Shown piece by piece: positions 1 through 11,159 of a stretch of DNA of 64,000 bases. The first letter of the stretch is position 1; each line of letters opens with the position of its first letter. The position numbers were made by a program, and so were the translations under genes. The stretch is from Streptomyces sp. Mut1 (GTDB lineage: Bacteria > Actinomycetota > Actinomycetes > Streptomycetales > Streptomycetaceae): the NCBI RefSeq assembly GCF_030719295.1, contig NZ_CP120997.1:5777501-5841500 (forward strand), written 5' to 3'. Below the pieces are notes generated by a model that was not told the DNA's origin, made no database searches, and saw nothing but the letters and a program-made list of their open reading frames with translations.

Positions 1-1
1 C

Positions 2-1024
2 GTGGCGTCGGGCGCCCGGCAACTGCTGGCCCACGTCGAGGTGTCGGTCGTGCGGGCGGAGCGGGAGCGGGCGGCGGCCGAGTCGTCGAAGGGGGAGCGT
101 GAGCGCGAGCTGGCGGCCGAGCGGCTGCGGGGGCGTGATCTCAAGGCGGAGCTGGACAAGCTGACGGACTCGGTGCACCGGGGTGAGGTGCTCGGCGCCG
201 AGAAGCGGCTGCGCGTGGAGCAGTTGGAGACGAAGGCGCTGGAGGAGCTGGGCGTGGAGCCGGCCGGGCTGGTGGCCGACTACGGGCCCGACCAGCCGGT
301 GCCGCCCTCGCCGGCCGCCGAGGGCGAGGAGCTGCCCGAGGATCCGGAGCATCCGCGCAACCTGCCGAGGCCGTTCGTCAGGGCCGAGCAGGAGAAGCGG
401 CTCAGGGCGGCCGAACGGGCGTATCAGCAACTCGGGAAGGTGAATCCGCTCGCCCTTGAGGAGTTCTCGGCGCTGGAGGAGCGGCACAAGTTCCTCTCCG
501 AGCAGCTGGAGGACCTGAAGAAGACCCGGGCCGATCTGATGCAGGTCGTCAAGGAGGTGGACGAGCGGGTCGAGCAGGTCTTCACCGAGGCCTACCGGGA
601 CACCGCCCGCGAGTTCGAGGGTGTCTTCTCGCGCCTCTTCCCGGGCGGTGAGGGGCGGCTGATCCTGACCGATCCGGACAACATGCTCGCGACCGGTGTG
701 GACGTCGAGGCACGCCCGCCGGGCAAGAAGGTCAAGCGGCTCTCCCTGCTGTCCGGCGGGGAAAGGTCCCTGACGGCAGTGGCGTTGCTGGTCTCGATCT
801 TCAAGGCGAGGCCGAGTCCGTTCTATGTGATGGACGAGGTCGAGGCGGCGCTGGACGACACCAATCTCCAGCGGCTGATCCGGATCATGGAGGAGCTCCA
901 GGAGAGCTCGCAGCTCATCGTGATCACGCACCAGAAGCGGACGATGGAGGTCGCCGACGCCCTGTACGGCGTCTCGATGCAGGGCGACGGCGTCTCGAAG
1001 GTGATCAGCCAGCGGCTCCGCTGA
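2..1024 (+). CDS. smc: Chromosome segregation protein SMC, C-terminal part (truncated by window edge)
   Basis: The window begins inside this gene and only the last 340 residues are visible. The first 200 or so residues are charged coiled coil. They lead into the C-terminal half of an ABC-type head domain with the signature LSGGE around residues 249-253 and a Walker B with D-loop ([12 protein letters not shown]) about 25 residues later. SMC proteins dimerise at a hinge, bind ScpA/ScpB and compact and segregate chromosomes. A C-terminal head following coiled coil is the expected order for the missing N-terminal head, coil and hinge. The gene ends with TGA. In Streptomyces smc lies close to ftsY, as here. 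Confidence 0.95.
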   Translation: MASGARQLLAHVEVSVVRAERERAAAESSKGERERELAAERLRGRDLKAELDKLTDSVHRGEVLGAEKRLRVEQLETKALEELGVEPAGLVADYGPDQPVPPSPAAEGEELPEDPEHPRNLPRPFVRAEQEKRLRAAERAYQQLGKVNPLALEEFSALEERHKFLSEQLEDLKKTRADLMQVVKEVDERVEQVFTEAYRDTAREFEGVFSRLFPGGEGRLILTDPDNMLATGVDVEARPPGKKVKRLSLLSGGERSLTAVALLVSIFKARPSPFYVMDEVEAALDDTNLQRLIRIMEELQESSQLIVITHQKRTMEVADALYGVSMQGDGVSKVISQRLR

Positions 1025-1045
1025 GCTTTGACGCGATCTTCAGGA

Positions 1046-1151
1046 CTTCAACCTGACCTTTGGGGTACCAGGGGGTGGTTCCCGGCTCTTACCCCAGTGT
1101 TGACTTCAAAACTTGAAGACATAGTCTCTGCGACGTCTACTTTGCCTTCAA
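1046..1151 (+). promoter_or_regulatory. Promoter with CTTCAA inverted repeat upstream of the sugar permease
   Basis: A -35-like TTGACT (1100-1105) and a -10-like TAGTCT (1122-1127) are 16 bp apart. The spacer holds a perfect inverted repeat CTTCAA-AAC-TTGAAG (1104-1118). Further CTTCAA half-sites lie at 1046-1051 and 1146-1151, so a repressor could bind cooperatively over the promoter. The regulator is not identifiable from the sequence. Confidence 0.5.
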
Positions 1152-1234
1152 GTGGTAGCCGATAAGAAGTTATGTACCACTGGGAGGAGCTCACCCCCCA
1201 CGCCTGTCGTTGCGGCCAGGCACCAGGAGTTCAT

Positions 1235-2653
1235 GTGACCAGCACATCGCAGGGACCGGAGTCCGGAGCCAGGGCGGCCCACCCGGACCACCTCGGCCAT
1301 GTCATCTTCATCACCGCCGCGGCCGCTATGGGTGGCTTCCTCTTCGGCTACGACAGCTCCGTCATCAACGGCGCCGTCGAGGCGATCCGCCACCGGTACG
1401 ACATCGGCTCGGGCACCCTGGCCCAGGTCATCGCCATCGCCCTGATCGGGTGTGCGATCGGAGCCGCCACGGCCGGCCGCATCGCCGACCGCATCGGCCG
1501 CATCCGCTGCATGCAGATCGCCGCCGTCCTGTTCACCATCAGCGCCGTGGGCTCCGCGCTCCCGTTCGCGCTCTGGGACCTGGCGATGTGGCGCATCATC
1601 GGCGGCTTCGCGATCGGCATGGCCTCGGTGATCGGCCCCGCGTACATCGCCGAGGTCTCACCGCCCGCCTACCGCGGCCGGCTCGGCTCCTTCCAGCAGG
1701 CCGCGATCGTCATCGGCATCGCCATCTCCCAGCTGGTCAACTACGGCATCCTCCAGATCGCCGACGGCGACCAGCGCGGCAAGATCGGCGGGCTGGAGGC
1801 CTGGCAGTGGATGCTCGGCGTGATGGTCGTGCCCGCGATCCTCTACGGGCTGCTCTCGTTCGCGATCCCCGAGTCGCCGCGCTTCCTGCTCTCCATCGGC
1901 AAGCGGGAGCGGGCCCGGAAGATCCTCGAAGAGGTCGAGGGCGAGAACGTCGACCTCGACGCGCGCGTCGAGGAGATCGAGACCGCGATGCGCCGCGAGC
2001 ACAAGTCCAGCTTCAGGGACCTGCTCGGCAGCCGCTTCGGCTTCCTGCCCATCGTCTGGGTCGGCATCGGCCTCTCGGTGTTCCAGCAGCTCGTCGGCAT
2101 CAACGTGGCCTTCTACTACTCGGCGACGCTGTGGCAGTCCGTCGGTATCGACCCGACCGACTCGTTCTTCTACTCGTTCACCACGTCGATCATCAACATC
2201 ATCGGCACCGTCATCGCGATGATCCTGGTGGACCGGGTCGGCCGCCGCCCGCTCGCCCTCGTCGGCTCCTGCGGCATGGCCGTGGCCCTGGCCTTCGAGG
2301 CGTGGGCCTTCTCCGCCGACCTGGTCGACGGCAAGCTCCCCACCACCCAGGGCACGGTCGCACTCATCGCCGCCCACGTCTTCGTGCTCTTCTTCGCCCT
2401 GTCGTGGGGTGTCATCGTCTGGGTCTTCCTCGGCGAGATGTTCCCCAACCGCATCCGCGCCGCCGCGCTCGGCGTCGCCGCGTCCGCGCAGTGGATCGCC
2501 AACTGGGCGATCACCGCGAGCTTCCCGAGCCTCGCCGACTGGAACCTGTCGGGCACGTACATCATCTACGCCTGCTTCGCCACGCTCTCGATCCCCTTCG
2601 TCATCAAGTTCGTCAAGGAGACCAAGGGCAAGGCGCTGGAGGAGATGGGCTAA
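1235..2653 (+). CDS. glcP: MFS sugar (glucose/proton) symporter, GlcP type
   Basis: A 472-residue polytopic membrane protein of the sugar porter branch of the major facilitator superfamily. It has an N-terminal FLFGYDSSVINGA segment, a DRIGR-type loop after TM2-3, PESPRFL after TM6, QQLVGIN in TM7 and DRVGRRPL in the second half, with about 12 hydrophobic segments. The GTG at 1235 is preferred because AGGAG sits at 1225-1229; an upstream in-frame ATG at 1172 lacks a comparable site. The position between smc and ftsY matches the Streptomyces coelicolor glucose permease gene glcP1, so glucose is the likely substrate. A palindromic promoter region lies upstream and a hairpin downstream. Assignment to the family is firm; the substrate is inferred from synteny. 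Confidence 0.88.
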   Translation: MTSTSQGPESGARAAHPDHLGHVIFITAAAAMGGFLFGYDSSVINGAVEAIRHRYDIGSGTLAQVIAIALIGCAIGAATAGRIADRIGRIRCMQIAAVLFTISAVGSALPFALWDLAMWRIIGGFAIGMASVIGPAYIAEVSPPAYRGRLGSFQQAAIVIGIAISQLVNYGILQIADGDQRGKIGGLEAWQWMLGVMVVPAILYGLLSFAIPESPRFLLSIGKRERARKILEEVEGENVDLDARVEEIETAMRREHKSSFRDLLGSRFGFLPIVWVGIGLSVFQQLVGINVAFYYSATLWQSVGIDPTDSFFYSFTTSIINIIGTVIAMILVDRVGRRPLALVGSCGMAVALAFEAWAFSADLVDGKLPTTQGTVALIAAHVFVLFFALSWGVIVWVFLGEMFPNRIRAAALGVAASAQWIANWAITASFPSLADWNLSGTYIIYACFATLSIPFVIKFVKETKGKALEEMG

Positions 2654-2678
2654 GACCCCGCTGCCCCCTCCTCGAAAC

Positions 2679-2716
2679 CGTACGGCCCCGCGCGCGTCCG
2701 CGAGCGGGGCCGTACG
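2679..2716. terminator. Bidirectional terminator hairpin
   Basis: Perfect 13-bp inverted repeat (2679-2691 with 2704-2716, core CGTACGGCCCCGC) with a 12-nt loop. It lies between the convergent sugar permease and flavin oxidoreductase genes. Confidence 0.75.
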
Positions 2717-2720
2717 CGGT

Positions 2721-3686
2721 TCACCCGCCGACCGCCCCGCAGAACAGCCGCAGGCTCCGCCAACCCTCCTCCACCGGCATCCCGCCGCACAGCGGATGCA
2801 GCACCAGGCTGTCGAGTTCACCGGCCAGCCGCGCGCACACCTTCGGGGTGACGACCCGGTAGACGCCCTCGTCCCGCAGCTGGGCCACCGTCGTCGCCGC
2901 CGAGCGCACGGCCGAGCGGATCCCGGCGGACTGCCAGGAGGCGTACGTACGCGCCTCGTGCAGGAAATGCTCCCCGTACGCGGCCCACGTGCGGTCCGGG
3001 TCTTCGGCCACATGCAGCAGCGGCGTCTCGGCCGACGGCATCATGCAGAACCCCTCCGTCCCGTGCACCGCGCGCTGCTCGTGGTAGTACGCCTCCAGCT
3101 CCGGCAGATGCGCGCTCGGGAACAGCGGCAGCCCCAGCCTGGCCGCCCGCCGCGCCGCCGCCCGCGAGCTGCCGCCCACCAGCAGCAGCGGATGCGGACG
3201 GGTGAACGGGCGCGGGGTGACCGTCACCGTGCGGCCCCGGAACTCGAAGGGCTCCCCGCTCCACGCCGTCAGCAGCGTCTCCAGCAGCTCGTCCTGGAGC
3301 CGGCCGCGCCCCGCCCATTCGACGCCCGCCCGCTCGTACTCCTCGCGCCGGTAACCGATCCCCACCACCGTGGCCAGCCGGCCCGCGCTCAGCAGATCGA
3401 GCACCGCGATGTCCTCGGCCAGCCGCAGCGGGTCGTGCAGCGGGCCGATGACCGCCGAGACGGTCACCGCGATCCGGCGCGTCGCGCCGAACACGGCCGC
3501 CGCGAGGACGAAGGGGGAGGGCAGCCAGGAGTTCGCGGCCCCGTGGTGCTCCTCGGTCTGGACGGTGTCCACACCGTGCGCGTCGGCGTACGCGGCCATC
3601 TCCAGGGCCGCGCGGTACCGGGCCGAGAGGGCGGCGGGCGTGGCGCCCGGAGCGACGAGGTTGAACCGTACGACGGTGAAGGCCAT
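2721..3686 (-). CDS. LLM-class flavin-dependent oxidoreductase
   Basis: A 321-residue luciferase-like monooxygenase (F420 or FMN TIM-barrel) protein. Visible family features are the N-terminal beta strand with VRFNL, the TEEHHG motif near residue 45, the barrel segment ending in LSAGRLATVVGIGYRREEYE, and PLLLVGGSSRAAARRAA near residue 170, which is typical of phosphate binding in this superfamily. The physiological substrate cannot be deduced. It lies 57 bp downstream of an NCS1 permease on the same strand, so the two are probably co-transcribed. The enzyme may act on an imported nitrogenous heterocycle; this is inference. Confidence 0.85.
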   Translation of the reverse strand: MAFTVVRFNLVAPGATPAALSARYRAALEMAAYADAHGVDTVQTEEHHGAANSWLPSPFVLAAAVFGATRRIAVTVSAVIGPLHDPLRLAEDIAVLDLLSAGRLATVVGIGYRREEYERAGVEWAGRGRLQDELLETLLTAWSGEPFEFRGRTVTVTPRPFTRPHPLLLVGGSSRAAARRAARLGLPLFPSAHLPELEAYYHEQRAVHGTEGFCMMPSAETPLLHVAEDPDRTWAAYGEHFLHEARTYASWQSAGIRSAVRSAATTVAQLRDEGVYRVVTPKVCARLAGELDSLVLHPLCGGMPVEEGWRSLRLFCGAVGG

Positions 3687-3743
3687 GACGCGGGTCCCCT
3701 TCGGGCGGGCCGGGACGGGGCCGCGACCATAACTGACGGGGCG

Positions 3744-5138
3744 TCAAATGTGGAGGGGTGCGGCCGCCCCGCGGCCCCGCCCCGGACGCGGCAGCGCCGC
3801 GTACAGACCGCCGGAGACGAGGACCGTGACCGCCCAGCCCAGGCCGCTGCGCCCCGGCCAGGTCCCGGCGAGCGGGCCGGTGAACCACTCCACGCCCGTG
3901 AAGAGCAGCCCCACCGCCAGACCGGCCGCCCAGGCCGCGACGGCGGTCCAGGCGACGCCGCCCGTGTACCAGTAGGCACTGGCGGGAGTGGTGTCCATGA
4001 GCGCCACCGGATCGTAGGAACGGCCGCGCAGCATGTCCGTCGCGAAGACCCCGATCCAGGCCGAGAACGTCACCGCGAGCAGATTCAGGAAGGAGACGAA
4101 CGACTCGATGAAACTGCTCGCCACCATCATCAGGAGCGCCCCCAGGAACAGGCTGATCGCCGCGTTCACCCCGACGGCCCAGGCGCGCGGGAGCGAGAAC
4201 CCGAGGGTCTGCGCGGTGAATCCGGCCGAGTACATCGACATCGCGTTGATGAGCACCATGCCGGTGATGGTGACGATCAGATACGGAACGGAGAGCCAGG
4301 TCGGCAGCAGCGCGCCGATGAAGGAGACCGGGTCACCGGTCACGGCCAGGGCCGGCGTCGCCTCCGCCATCACCGCGCCCATCAGCACCATCGGCAGCAG
4401 CACCACGGCCGCCCCGCCCACGGTGAACGCGACCAGGGCCGGGCCCGGGGCGGTGCGCGGCAGATAGCGGGTGAAGTCCGGTCCGGACGGGGCCCAGCTG
4501 ATCCCGCCGGCCGTCAGGATCCCGATGCCCGCGATCACCATCGACGCCGGACCGGGCGGCCGGTCCAGCACCAGCCGCCAGGGCGCCGTGACCGCCAGAT
4601 GCCCCAGCACCAGGACGCTGAAGGCGCCGAAGAGGTACGCCGACCAGATGCAGCAGACCCGCAGCGCCCGCAGCCCCAGCCCCGACAGCAGGAAGCTGCC
4701 GGCGACGAAGGCGAGCAGCGTCCCCATGATGAGCGCGGGCGTGGTCCGTACGCCGAACAGCACATCGCCCACGGTCAGCAGGGCGTACGCCCCGGTGACC
4801 GCGTTCATCGTCTCCCAGCCCCACCGCGCGACCCAGATCAGCGCCCCCGGCGCCAGGTTGCCGCGCTGGCCGAAGACCGCCCGGGACAGCGCCATGCCGG
4901 GGGCGCCGCCGCGCTTCCCCGCCACCGAGACGAAGCCCACCAGGCCGAACGAGACGAGCGGCGCGGTGACCGCCACGACCAGCACCTGCCAGAAGCTCAG
5001 CCGGTTGAGCACGACGAGCCCCGCGCCGACGGTGAGCAGCAGCACCGTCATGTTCGCCGCGGCCCAGGTGGGGAAGAGGGCACGGACCCGGCCGGTGCGC
5101 TCCTCGTCGGGCACGGGGTCCAGGCCACGGGTCTCCAC
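3744..5138 (-). CDS. NCS1-family purine/cytosine permease
   Basis: A 464-residue protein with about 12 hydrophobic segments and NCS1 hallmarks: a short N-terminal cytoplasmic segment (GLDPVPDEERTG), the Gly-rich TM1, the LSRAVFGQRGNLAP loop and a long mid-protein region with SWAPSGPDFTRYLP, typical of CodB-like transporters. These transporters import cytosine, purines, allantoin, hydantoins or thiamine precursors with protons or sodium. The GTG at 5138 is the best start: it gives the usual family N terminus just after a GGAAAGG sequence. A longer reading in the same frame only mirrors ftsY. It is divergent from ftsY and leads into the LLM oxidoreductase gene. The substrate is unknown. Confidence 0.87.
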   Translation of the reverse strand: METRGLDPVPDEERTGRVRALFPTWAAANMTVLLLTVGAGLVVLNRLSFWQVLVVAVTAPLVSFGLVGFVSVAGKRGGAPGMALSRAVFGQRGNLAPGALIWVARWGWETMNAVTGAYALLTVGDVLFGVRTTPALIMGTLLAFVAGSFLLSGLGLRALRVCCIWSAYLFGAFSVLVLGHLAVTAPWRLVLDRPPGPASMVIAGIGILTAGGISWAPSGPDFTRYLPRTAPGPALVAFTVGGAAVVLLPMVLMGAVMAEATPALAVTGDPVSFIGALLPTWLSVPYLIVTITGMVLINAMSMYSAGFTAQTLGFSLPRAWAVGVNAAISLFLGALLMMVASSFIESFVSFLNLLAVTFSAWIGVFATDMLRGRSYDPVALMDTTPASAYWYTGGVAWTAVAAWAAGLAVGLLFTGVEWFTGPLAGTWPGRSGLGWAVTVLVSGGLYAALPRPGRGRGAAAPLHI

Positions 5139-5262
5139 GGCCAGGATCGTACCTTTCCGGCATACAGTGCATAACGAATGCGGGGGCGCGCGCCCCTCCG
5201 GCTCTGCGCCGGACCCCACCCTTCCCCGATTGCCGGGCCGGGTGACTGATACTGGGTGGGTT

Positions 5263-6462
5263 ATGGAATTCGTCATCCTTGCTGTAGTCATCGCCCTGGT
5301 CGCGGTCGGCGTGATCAGCGGGCTCGTGGTCAGCAGCCGCAAGAAGAAGCAGCTGCCCCCGGCACCGTCGAGCACGCCGACCATCACTCCTCCCGCCGAG
5401 CCCCATGTCGGCGAGGAGGCCGAAACGCCGCGCGAGGAATCGCGCCGCACCATCGAGGAGGCCGGAGCCCCGCCCGCCGAGGCCGCCCCCGAGACCGCCG
5501 GACCGGAGGCGCCCGCCGCCCCCGCGCTCGACGTCCCCGAGCCCACCGCCGGACGGCTCGTACGGCTGCGGGCCCGCCTCGCCCGCTCGCAGAACACCCT
5601 CGGCAAGGGGCTGCTCGCGCTCCTGTCCCGGGACAACCTCGACGAGGACACCTGGGAGGAGATCGAGGACACCCTCCTCACCGCCGACGTCGGCGTCGCC
5701 CCCACCCAGGAACTGGTGGAACGGCTCCGCGAGCGCGTCCGCGTGCTCGGCACCCGTACCCCCGAGGAGCTGCGCGCCCTGCTGCGCGAGGAGCTGCTCA
5801 CGCTGCTCGGCACCGACTTCGACCGCGCCGTCAAGACGGAGGGCGGTCTGGAGACCCCCGGCGTCGTGATGGTCGTCGGGGTCAACGGCACCGGCAAGAC
5901 CACCACCACCGGCAAGCTGGCCCGGGTGCTCGTCGCCGACGGCCGCAGCGTCGTGCTCGGCGCGGCCGACACCTTCCGCGCCGCCGCCGCCGACCAGCTC
6001 CAGACCTGGGGCGAGCGCGTCGGGGCCCGCACCGTACGCGGACCCGAGGGCGGCGACCCGGCGTCCATCGCCTTCGACGCCGTCAAGGAGGGCATCGCCG
6101 AGGGCGCCGACGTCGTGCTCATCGACACCGCGGGCCGGCTGCACACCAAGACCGGCCTGATGGACGAGCTGGGCAAGGTCAAGCGGGTCGTGGAGAAGCA
6201 CGGCCCGCTGGACGAGATCCTGCTCGTCCTCGACGCCACCACCGGGCAGAACGGTCTGGTGCAGGCGCGGGTCTTCGCCGAGGTCGTCGCCATCACCGGC
6301 ATCGTCCTCACCAAGCTCGACGGCACCGCCAAGGGCGGCATCGTCATCGCCGTCCAGCGCGAGCTGGGCGTACCGGTCAAGCTCGTCGGACTCGGCGAGG
6401 GGCCGGACGACCTCGCTCCGTTCGAGCCGGAGGCGTTCGTGGACGCCCTGATCGGGGACTGA
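5263..6462 (+). CDS. ftsY: Signal recognition particle receptor FtsY
   Basis: A 399-residue SRP GTPase receptor. It begins with one membrane anchor (residues 2-25) followed by basic KKK, then an acidic, Pro/Ala-rich A region to about residue 90, then the N and G domains. GTPase motifs are G1 GVNGTGKTTTTGK, DTFRAAA, G3 DTAGRLHTK and G4 TKLDGTAKGG. FtsY docks Ffh-ribosome complexes at the membrane for co-translational insertion; its partner ffh lies at 13.7 kb in this window. The ATG at 5263 is chosen because it gives the membrane-anchor N terminus typical of actinobacterial FtsY. A strong terminator follows. Confidence 0.97.
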   Translation: MEFVILAVVIALVAVGVISGLVVSSRKKKQLPPAPSSTPTITPPAEPHVGEEAETPREESRRTIEEAGAPPAEAAPETAGPEAPAAPALDVPEPTAGRLVRLRARLARSQNTLGKGLLALLSRDNLDEDTWEEIEDTLLTADVGVAPTQELVERLRERVRVLGTRTPEELRALLREELLTLLGTDFDRAVKTEGGLETPGVVMVVGVNGTGKTTTTGKLARVLVADGRSVVLGAADTFRAAAADQLQTWGERVGARTVRGPEGGDPASIAFDAVKEGIAEGADVVLIDTAGRLHTKTGLMDELGKVKRVVEKHGPLDEILLVLDATTGQNGLVQARVFAEVVAITGIVLTKLDGTAKGGIVIAVQRELGVPVKLVGLGEGPDDLAPFEPEAFVDALIGD

Positions 6463-6479
6463 CCCGGCCGGGCACGGCG

Positions 6480-6520
6480 CACGGAGCCCGGCCGCACACG
6501 CCGTGCGGCCGGGCTCCGTG
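6480..6520. terminator. Bidirectional terminator after ftsY
   Basis: Perfect 18-bp inverted repeat (6480-6497 with 6503-6520) with a 5-nt loop. It lies between convergent ftsY and the primase/polymerase-like gene. Confidence 0.85.
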
Positions 6521-6537
6521 CTGTGGTCGCACCCCGC

Positions 6538-7197
6538 TCAGGCGCAGGGGGCCGTCCAGCGGTGGCAGAGGTAGGCCAGCGTGCCGAGCAGCAGCCGGGC
6601 CTCGGGCGGCCGGGCACTGTCCGGTCCGGGCGGCCGCAGCCAGCGCACCGGCCCGAGGCCGCCCCGGTCCGAGGGCGGCGCGGTGATGTGGCTGCCGGGG
6701 CCGAGCGCCCGCAGGTCGAGCCCCGCGTCGTCCCAGCCCATCCGGTACAGCAGCCCGGGAAGCTCGTCGGCGGCGCCCGGCGCGACGAAGAACTGCGCGC
6801 GTCCCTGCGGGGTCACCGCGACCGGGCCCAGCGGCAGGCCCATCCGCTCCATCCGCACCAGGGCCCGGCGCCCGGCCGCCTCCGCCACGTCGAGCACGTC
6901 GAAGCTGCGGCCCACCGGGAGCAGCATCGAGGCGCCCGGCACCTCGGCCCAGGCGCGCGCCGCCGCGTCCAGCGTCGTCCCGGCCGGCACCTCGGGCGCG
7001 AAGTCCAGCGGATGCGCGCCGGGGGCGGCGCAGCCGGTGTCCCCGCACGAGCAGGCGCCGTCCGCGGCGCGGGCACCCGGCACGACGGCCCAGCCCCACA
7101 GGCCGGTGTACTCCGCCACCGCGGTGCCGCCGACGGCACGGCCGCGGCGCCGCGCTCCGGTTCGCATTTCGCGGATGCCGCCGATCGTGAAGCCCAT
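6538..7197 (-). CDS. Bifunctional primase/polymerase (prim-pol) domain-like protein
   Basis: A 219-residue protein conserved next to nsdA in streptomycetes and usually annotated as a bifunctional DNA primase/polymerase. It shows WGWAVVPGARA near residue 34, a Cys/Gly segment CSCGDTGCAAPGAHPLDF typical of the N-terminal prim-pol zinc-binding-like loop, and LPVGRSFDVLDV near residue 97. No helicase domain follows and the classic DxD metal site is not evident, so polymerase activity is doubtful. Convergent with ftsY and divergent from nsdA. Function unknown; a nucleic acid role is only a family inference. Confidence 0.75.
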   Translation of the reverse strand: MGFTIGGIREMRTGARRRGRAVGGTAVAEYTGLWGWAVVPGARAADGACSCGDTGCAAPGAHPLDFAPEVPAGTTLDAAARAWAEVPGASMLLPVGRSFDVLDVAEAAGRRALVRMERMGLPLGPVAVTPQGRAQFFVAPGAADELPGLLYRMGWDDAGLDLRALGPGSHITAPPSDRGGLGPVRWLRPPGPDSARPPEARLLLGTLAYLCHRWTAPCA

Positions 7198-7559
7198 GCC
7201 CCCTCCAACGGGTCCAACTCGCCGGTGGTTACGAACGGGGAGCGCACAACCGCCCGCGCGCCCCCGGACGCATCCCTGCGCCTCCTGCTGATCGCCCTGT
7301 CAAGTGAATCGCGCCCCGTGCGGGTGGCGTTCAGTCGAAGGGGTGGCGAATGGTGGCGATTGTGCAAAGGCGGTCGCCGGGCCCGTGATCGTAGGATTAC
7401 CGTCGGTACACGAACCATGGAAGTATGTGCGCCCACGGGTATGCCGGAGGCAACCCGATTTCCTGTTCGATCGGGTGCAACGCCCGTACGGGCACAATGA
7501 GTTCGGGGCATTCTGATAGTGCTTCGCGCGACAGTATTCGGCGGGATGGGGGCGTTCCA
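7198..7559. other. Divergent intergenic region, prim-pol-like gene / nsdA
   Basis: A 362-bp stretch without a credible gene. A TAGGAT -10-like hexamer is at 7392-7397 in the nsdA direction, but I see no good -35 element at normal spacing. The region is noticeably less GC-rich than its neighbours, as expected for a promoter region. Confidence 0.4.
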
Positions 7560-9035
7560 GTGAGTGGCAGCGGCGCAGGCGATTCGAATGCCGGTAAGCG
7601 CCCGAATGGGCAGTTGGGGTCGTGGTTCGTACGCAGTGGCTGGTCGAAGGGTGAGCTGGCGCGGCAGGTGAACCGCAGGGCGCGGCAGATGGGCGCCCAC
7701 CACATCAGCACCGACACCTCCCGGGTGCGGCGCTGGCTCGACGGCGAGCAGCCGCGCGAGCCGATCCCGCGCATCCTGTCCGAGCTGTTCTCGGAGCGCT
7801 TCGGCAGCGTCGTCGCCGTCGAGGACCTGGGGCTGCGCACGCCGCACCAGGCACCCTCCGTGGCCGGGGTGGACCTGCCCTGGGCGGGCCCGCAGACCGT
7901 CGCCCTGCTCAGCGAGTTCTCGCGCAGCGACCTGATGCTCGCCCGCCGGGGCTTCCTCGGCAGCTCCCTCACCCTCGCCGCGGGCCCCGCGCTCGTCGAG
8001 CCGATGCAGCGCTGGCTGGTGCCGGTCGCCTCCGCCGCGCCGGCCGAGCCGGAGCCCGCCGGCGCCTCCCGCCGCCCGTCCCGGCTCTCCGGGCCCGAGC
8101 TGGACCTGCTGGAGTCGACCACCGCGATGTTCCGCCAGTGGGACGCGCAGTGCGGCGGCGGGCTGCGCCGCAAGGCCGTCGTCGGCCAGCTCCACGAGGT
8201 CACCGACCTGCTCCAGGAGCCGCAGCCGGCCGCCACCGCCAGGCGCCTGTTCCGGTGCGCGGCCGAACTGGCCGAGCTGGCCGGCTGGATGAGCTACGAC
8301 GTCGGCCTCCAGCCCACCGCGCAGAAGTACTTCGTGCTCGCCCTGCACGCCTCCAAGGAGGCCGGCGACAAGCCGCTCGGCTCGTACGTCCTGTCCAGCA
8401 TGAGCCGGCAGATGATCCACCTCGGCCGCCCGGACGACGCCCTGGAGCTGATCCACCTCGCCCAGTACGGCAGCCGGGACTGCGCGACGCCGCGCACCCA
8501 GGCCATGCTGTACGCGATGGAGGCCCGCGCCTACGCCAACATGGGCCAGCCCAGCAAGTGCAAGCGGGCCGTCCGCATGGCCGAGGACACCTTCCTCGAC
8601 GCCGGCATCGACGGCGAGCCCGAGCCCGACTGGATCCGCTTCTTCTCCGAGGCCGAGCTGAACGGCGAGAACTCGCACTCCTTCCGCGACCTGGCCTACG
8701 TGGCGGGCCGCAGTCCCACCTACGCCTCGCTCGCCGAGCCCGTCATGCAGCGGGCCGTCCAGCTCTTCGGCGAGGACGACGAGCACCAGCGTTCGTACGC
8801 GCTCAATCTGATCGGCCTCGCCACCGTGCACCTCCTCAAGGGCGAGCCCGAGGAGTCCACCGCGCCGGCCGAGAAGGCGCTGCGCGTCGCCAGGAAGGTC
8901 CGCTCCGAGCGCGTCAACACGCGGCTCCGCAAGACCGTCGACACCGCCGCCAGGGACTTCGGGGACGTGCCCGAGGTCGCCCGGCTCACCGAACTCCTCA
9001 TCGAACAACTGCCCGAAACCGTGGAAGCCGTCTAG
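7560..9035 (+). CDS. nsdA: NsdA-type negative regulator of differentiation and antibiotic production
   Basis: A 491-residue cytoplasmic regulator. Residues 18-60 form an Xre-like helix-turn-helix region (GWSKGELARQVNRRA, then TSRVRRWLDGEQPREP). The remainder is helical and TPR-like. In Streptomyces coelicolor, nsdA sits between a prim-pol-like gene and amtB and restrains sporulation and antibiotic synthesis; the identical gene order here supports the name. The GTG at 7560 has a GGGGG Shine-Dalgarno sequence 7 nt upstream; an in-frame ATG at 7497 would add 21 residues but lacks a ribosome site. Whether it binds DNA directly is not shown by the sequence. Confidence 0.85.
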   Translation: MSGSGAGDSNAGKRPNGQLGSWFVRSGWSKGELARQVNRRARQMGAHHISTDTSRVRRWLDGEQPREPIPRILSELFSERFGSVVAVEDLGLRTPHQAPSVAGVDLPWAGPQTVALLSEFSRSDLMLARRGFLGSSLTLAAGPALVEPMQRWLVPVASAAPAEPEPAGASRRPSRLSGPELDLLESTTAMFRQWDAQCGGGLRRKAVVGQLHEVTDLLQEPQPAATARRLFRCAAELAELAGWMSYDVGLQPTAQKYFVLALHASKEAGDKPLGSYVLSSMSRQMIHLGRPDDALELIHLAQYGSRDCATPRTQAMLYAMEARAYANMGQPSKCKRAVRMAEDTFLDAGIDGEPEPDWIRFFSEAELNGENSHSFRDLAYVAGRSPTYASLAEPVMQRAVQLFGEDDEHQRSYALNLIGLATVHLLKGEPEESTAPAEKALRVARKVRSERVNTRLRKTVDTAARDFGDVPEVARLTELLIEQLPETVEAV

Positions 9036-9244
9036 CGCGACCACGGAGAGGCTCCTCAGACCCCGGCCACGACGATCACCCCGCACAGACCGACTTCGGC
9101 TCCCCCCATTGCCAGGTCAACGGGTGATCGCCGTGGCCGGTTCGTGTGGTCGTTCCCCCGCCGGAGCGTCGTAACCGCACCGTATGCGGCCCGAGCCGCA
9201 GAGTGGGCGCGAGCGTGGGCACGGCGCGGGCGGTTCATGGGGAC

Positions 9245-11108
<1,864 letters not shown>

Positions 11109-11159
11109 CCGGCCCGGTCCACCGATTTCGTACCGTCGCGCACACGGAAGGGCAGCTGG

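Noticed and set aside
1172..1234. Longer start for the sugar permease at ATG 1172
   Set aside because: The GTG at 1235 has a well-placed AGGAG and gives the normal family N terminus.
1658..3013. Minus-strand frame across the sugar permease end and LLM gene
   Set aside because: No domain, and its left part mirrors the permease; the LLM oxidoreductase frame is coding.
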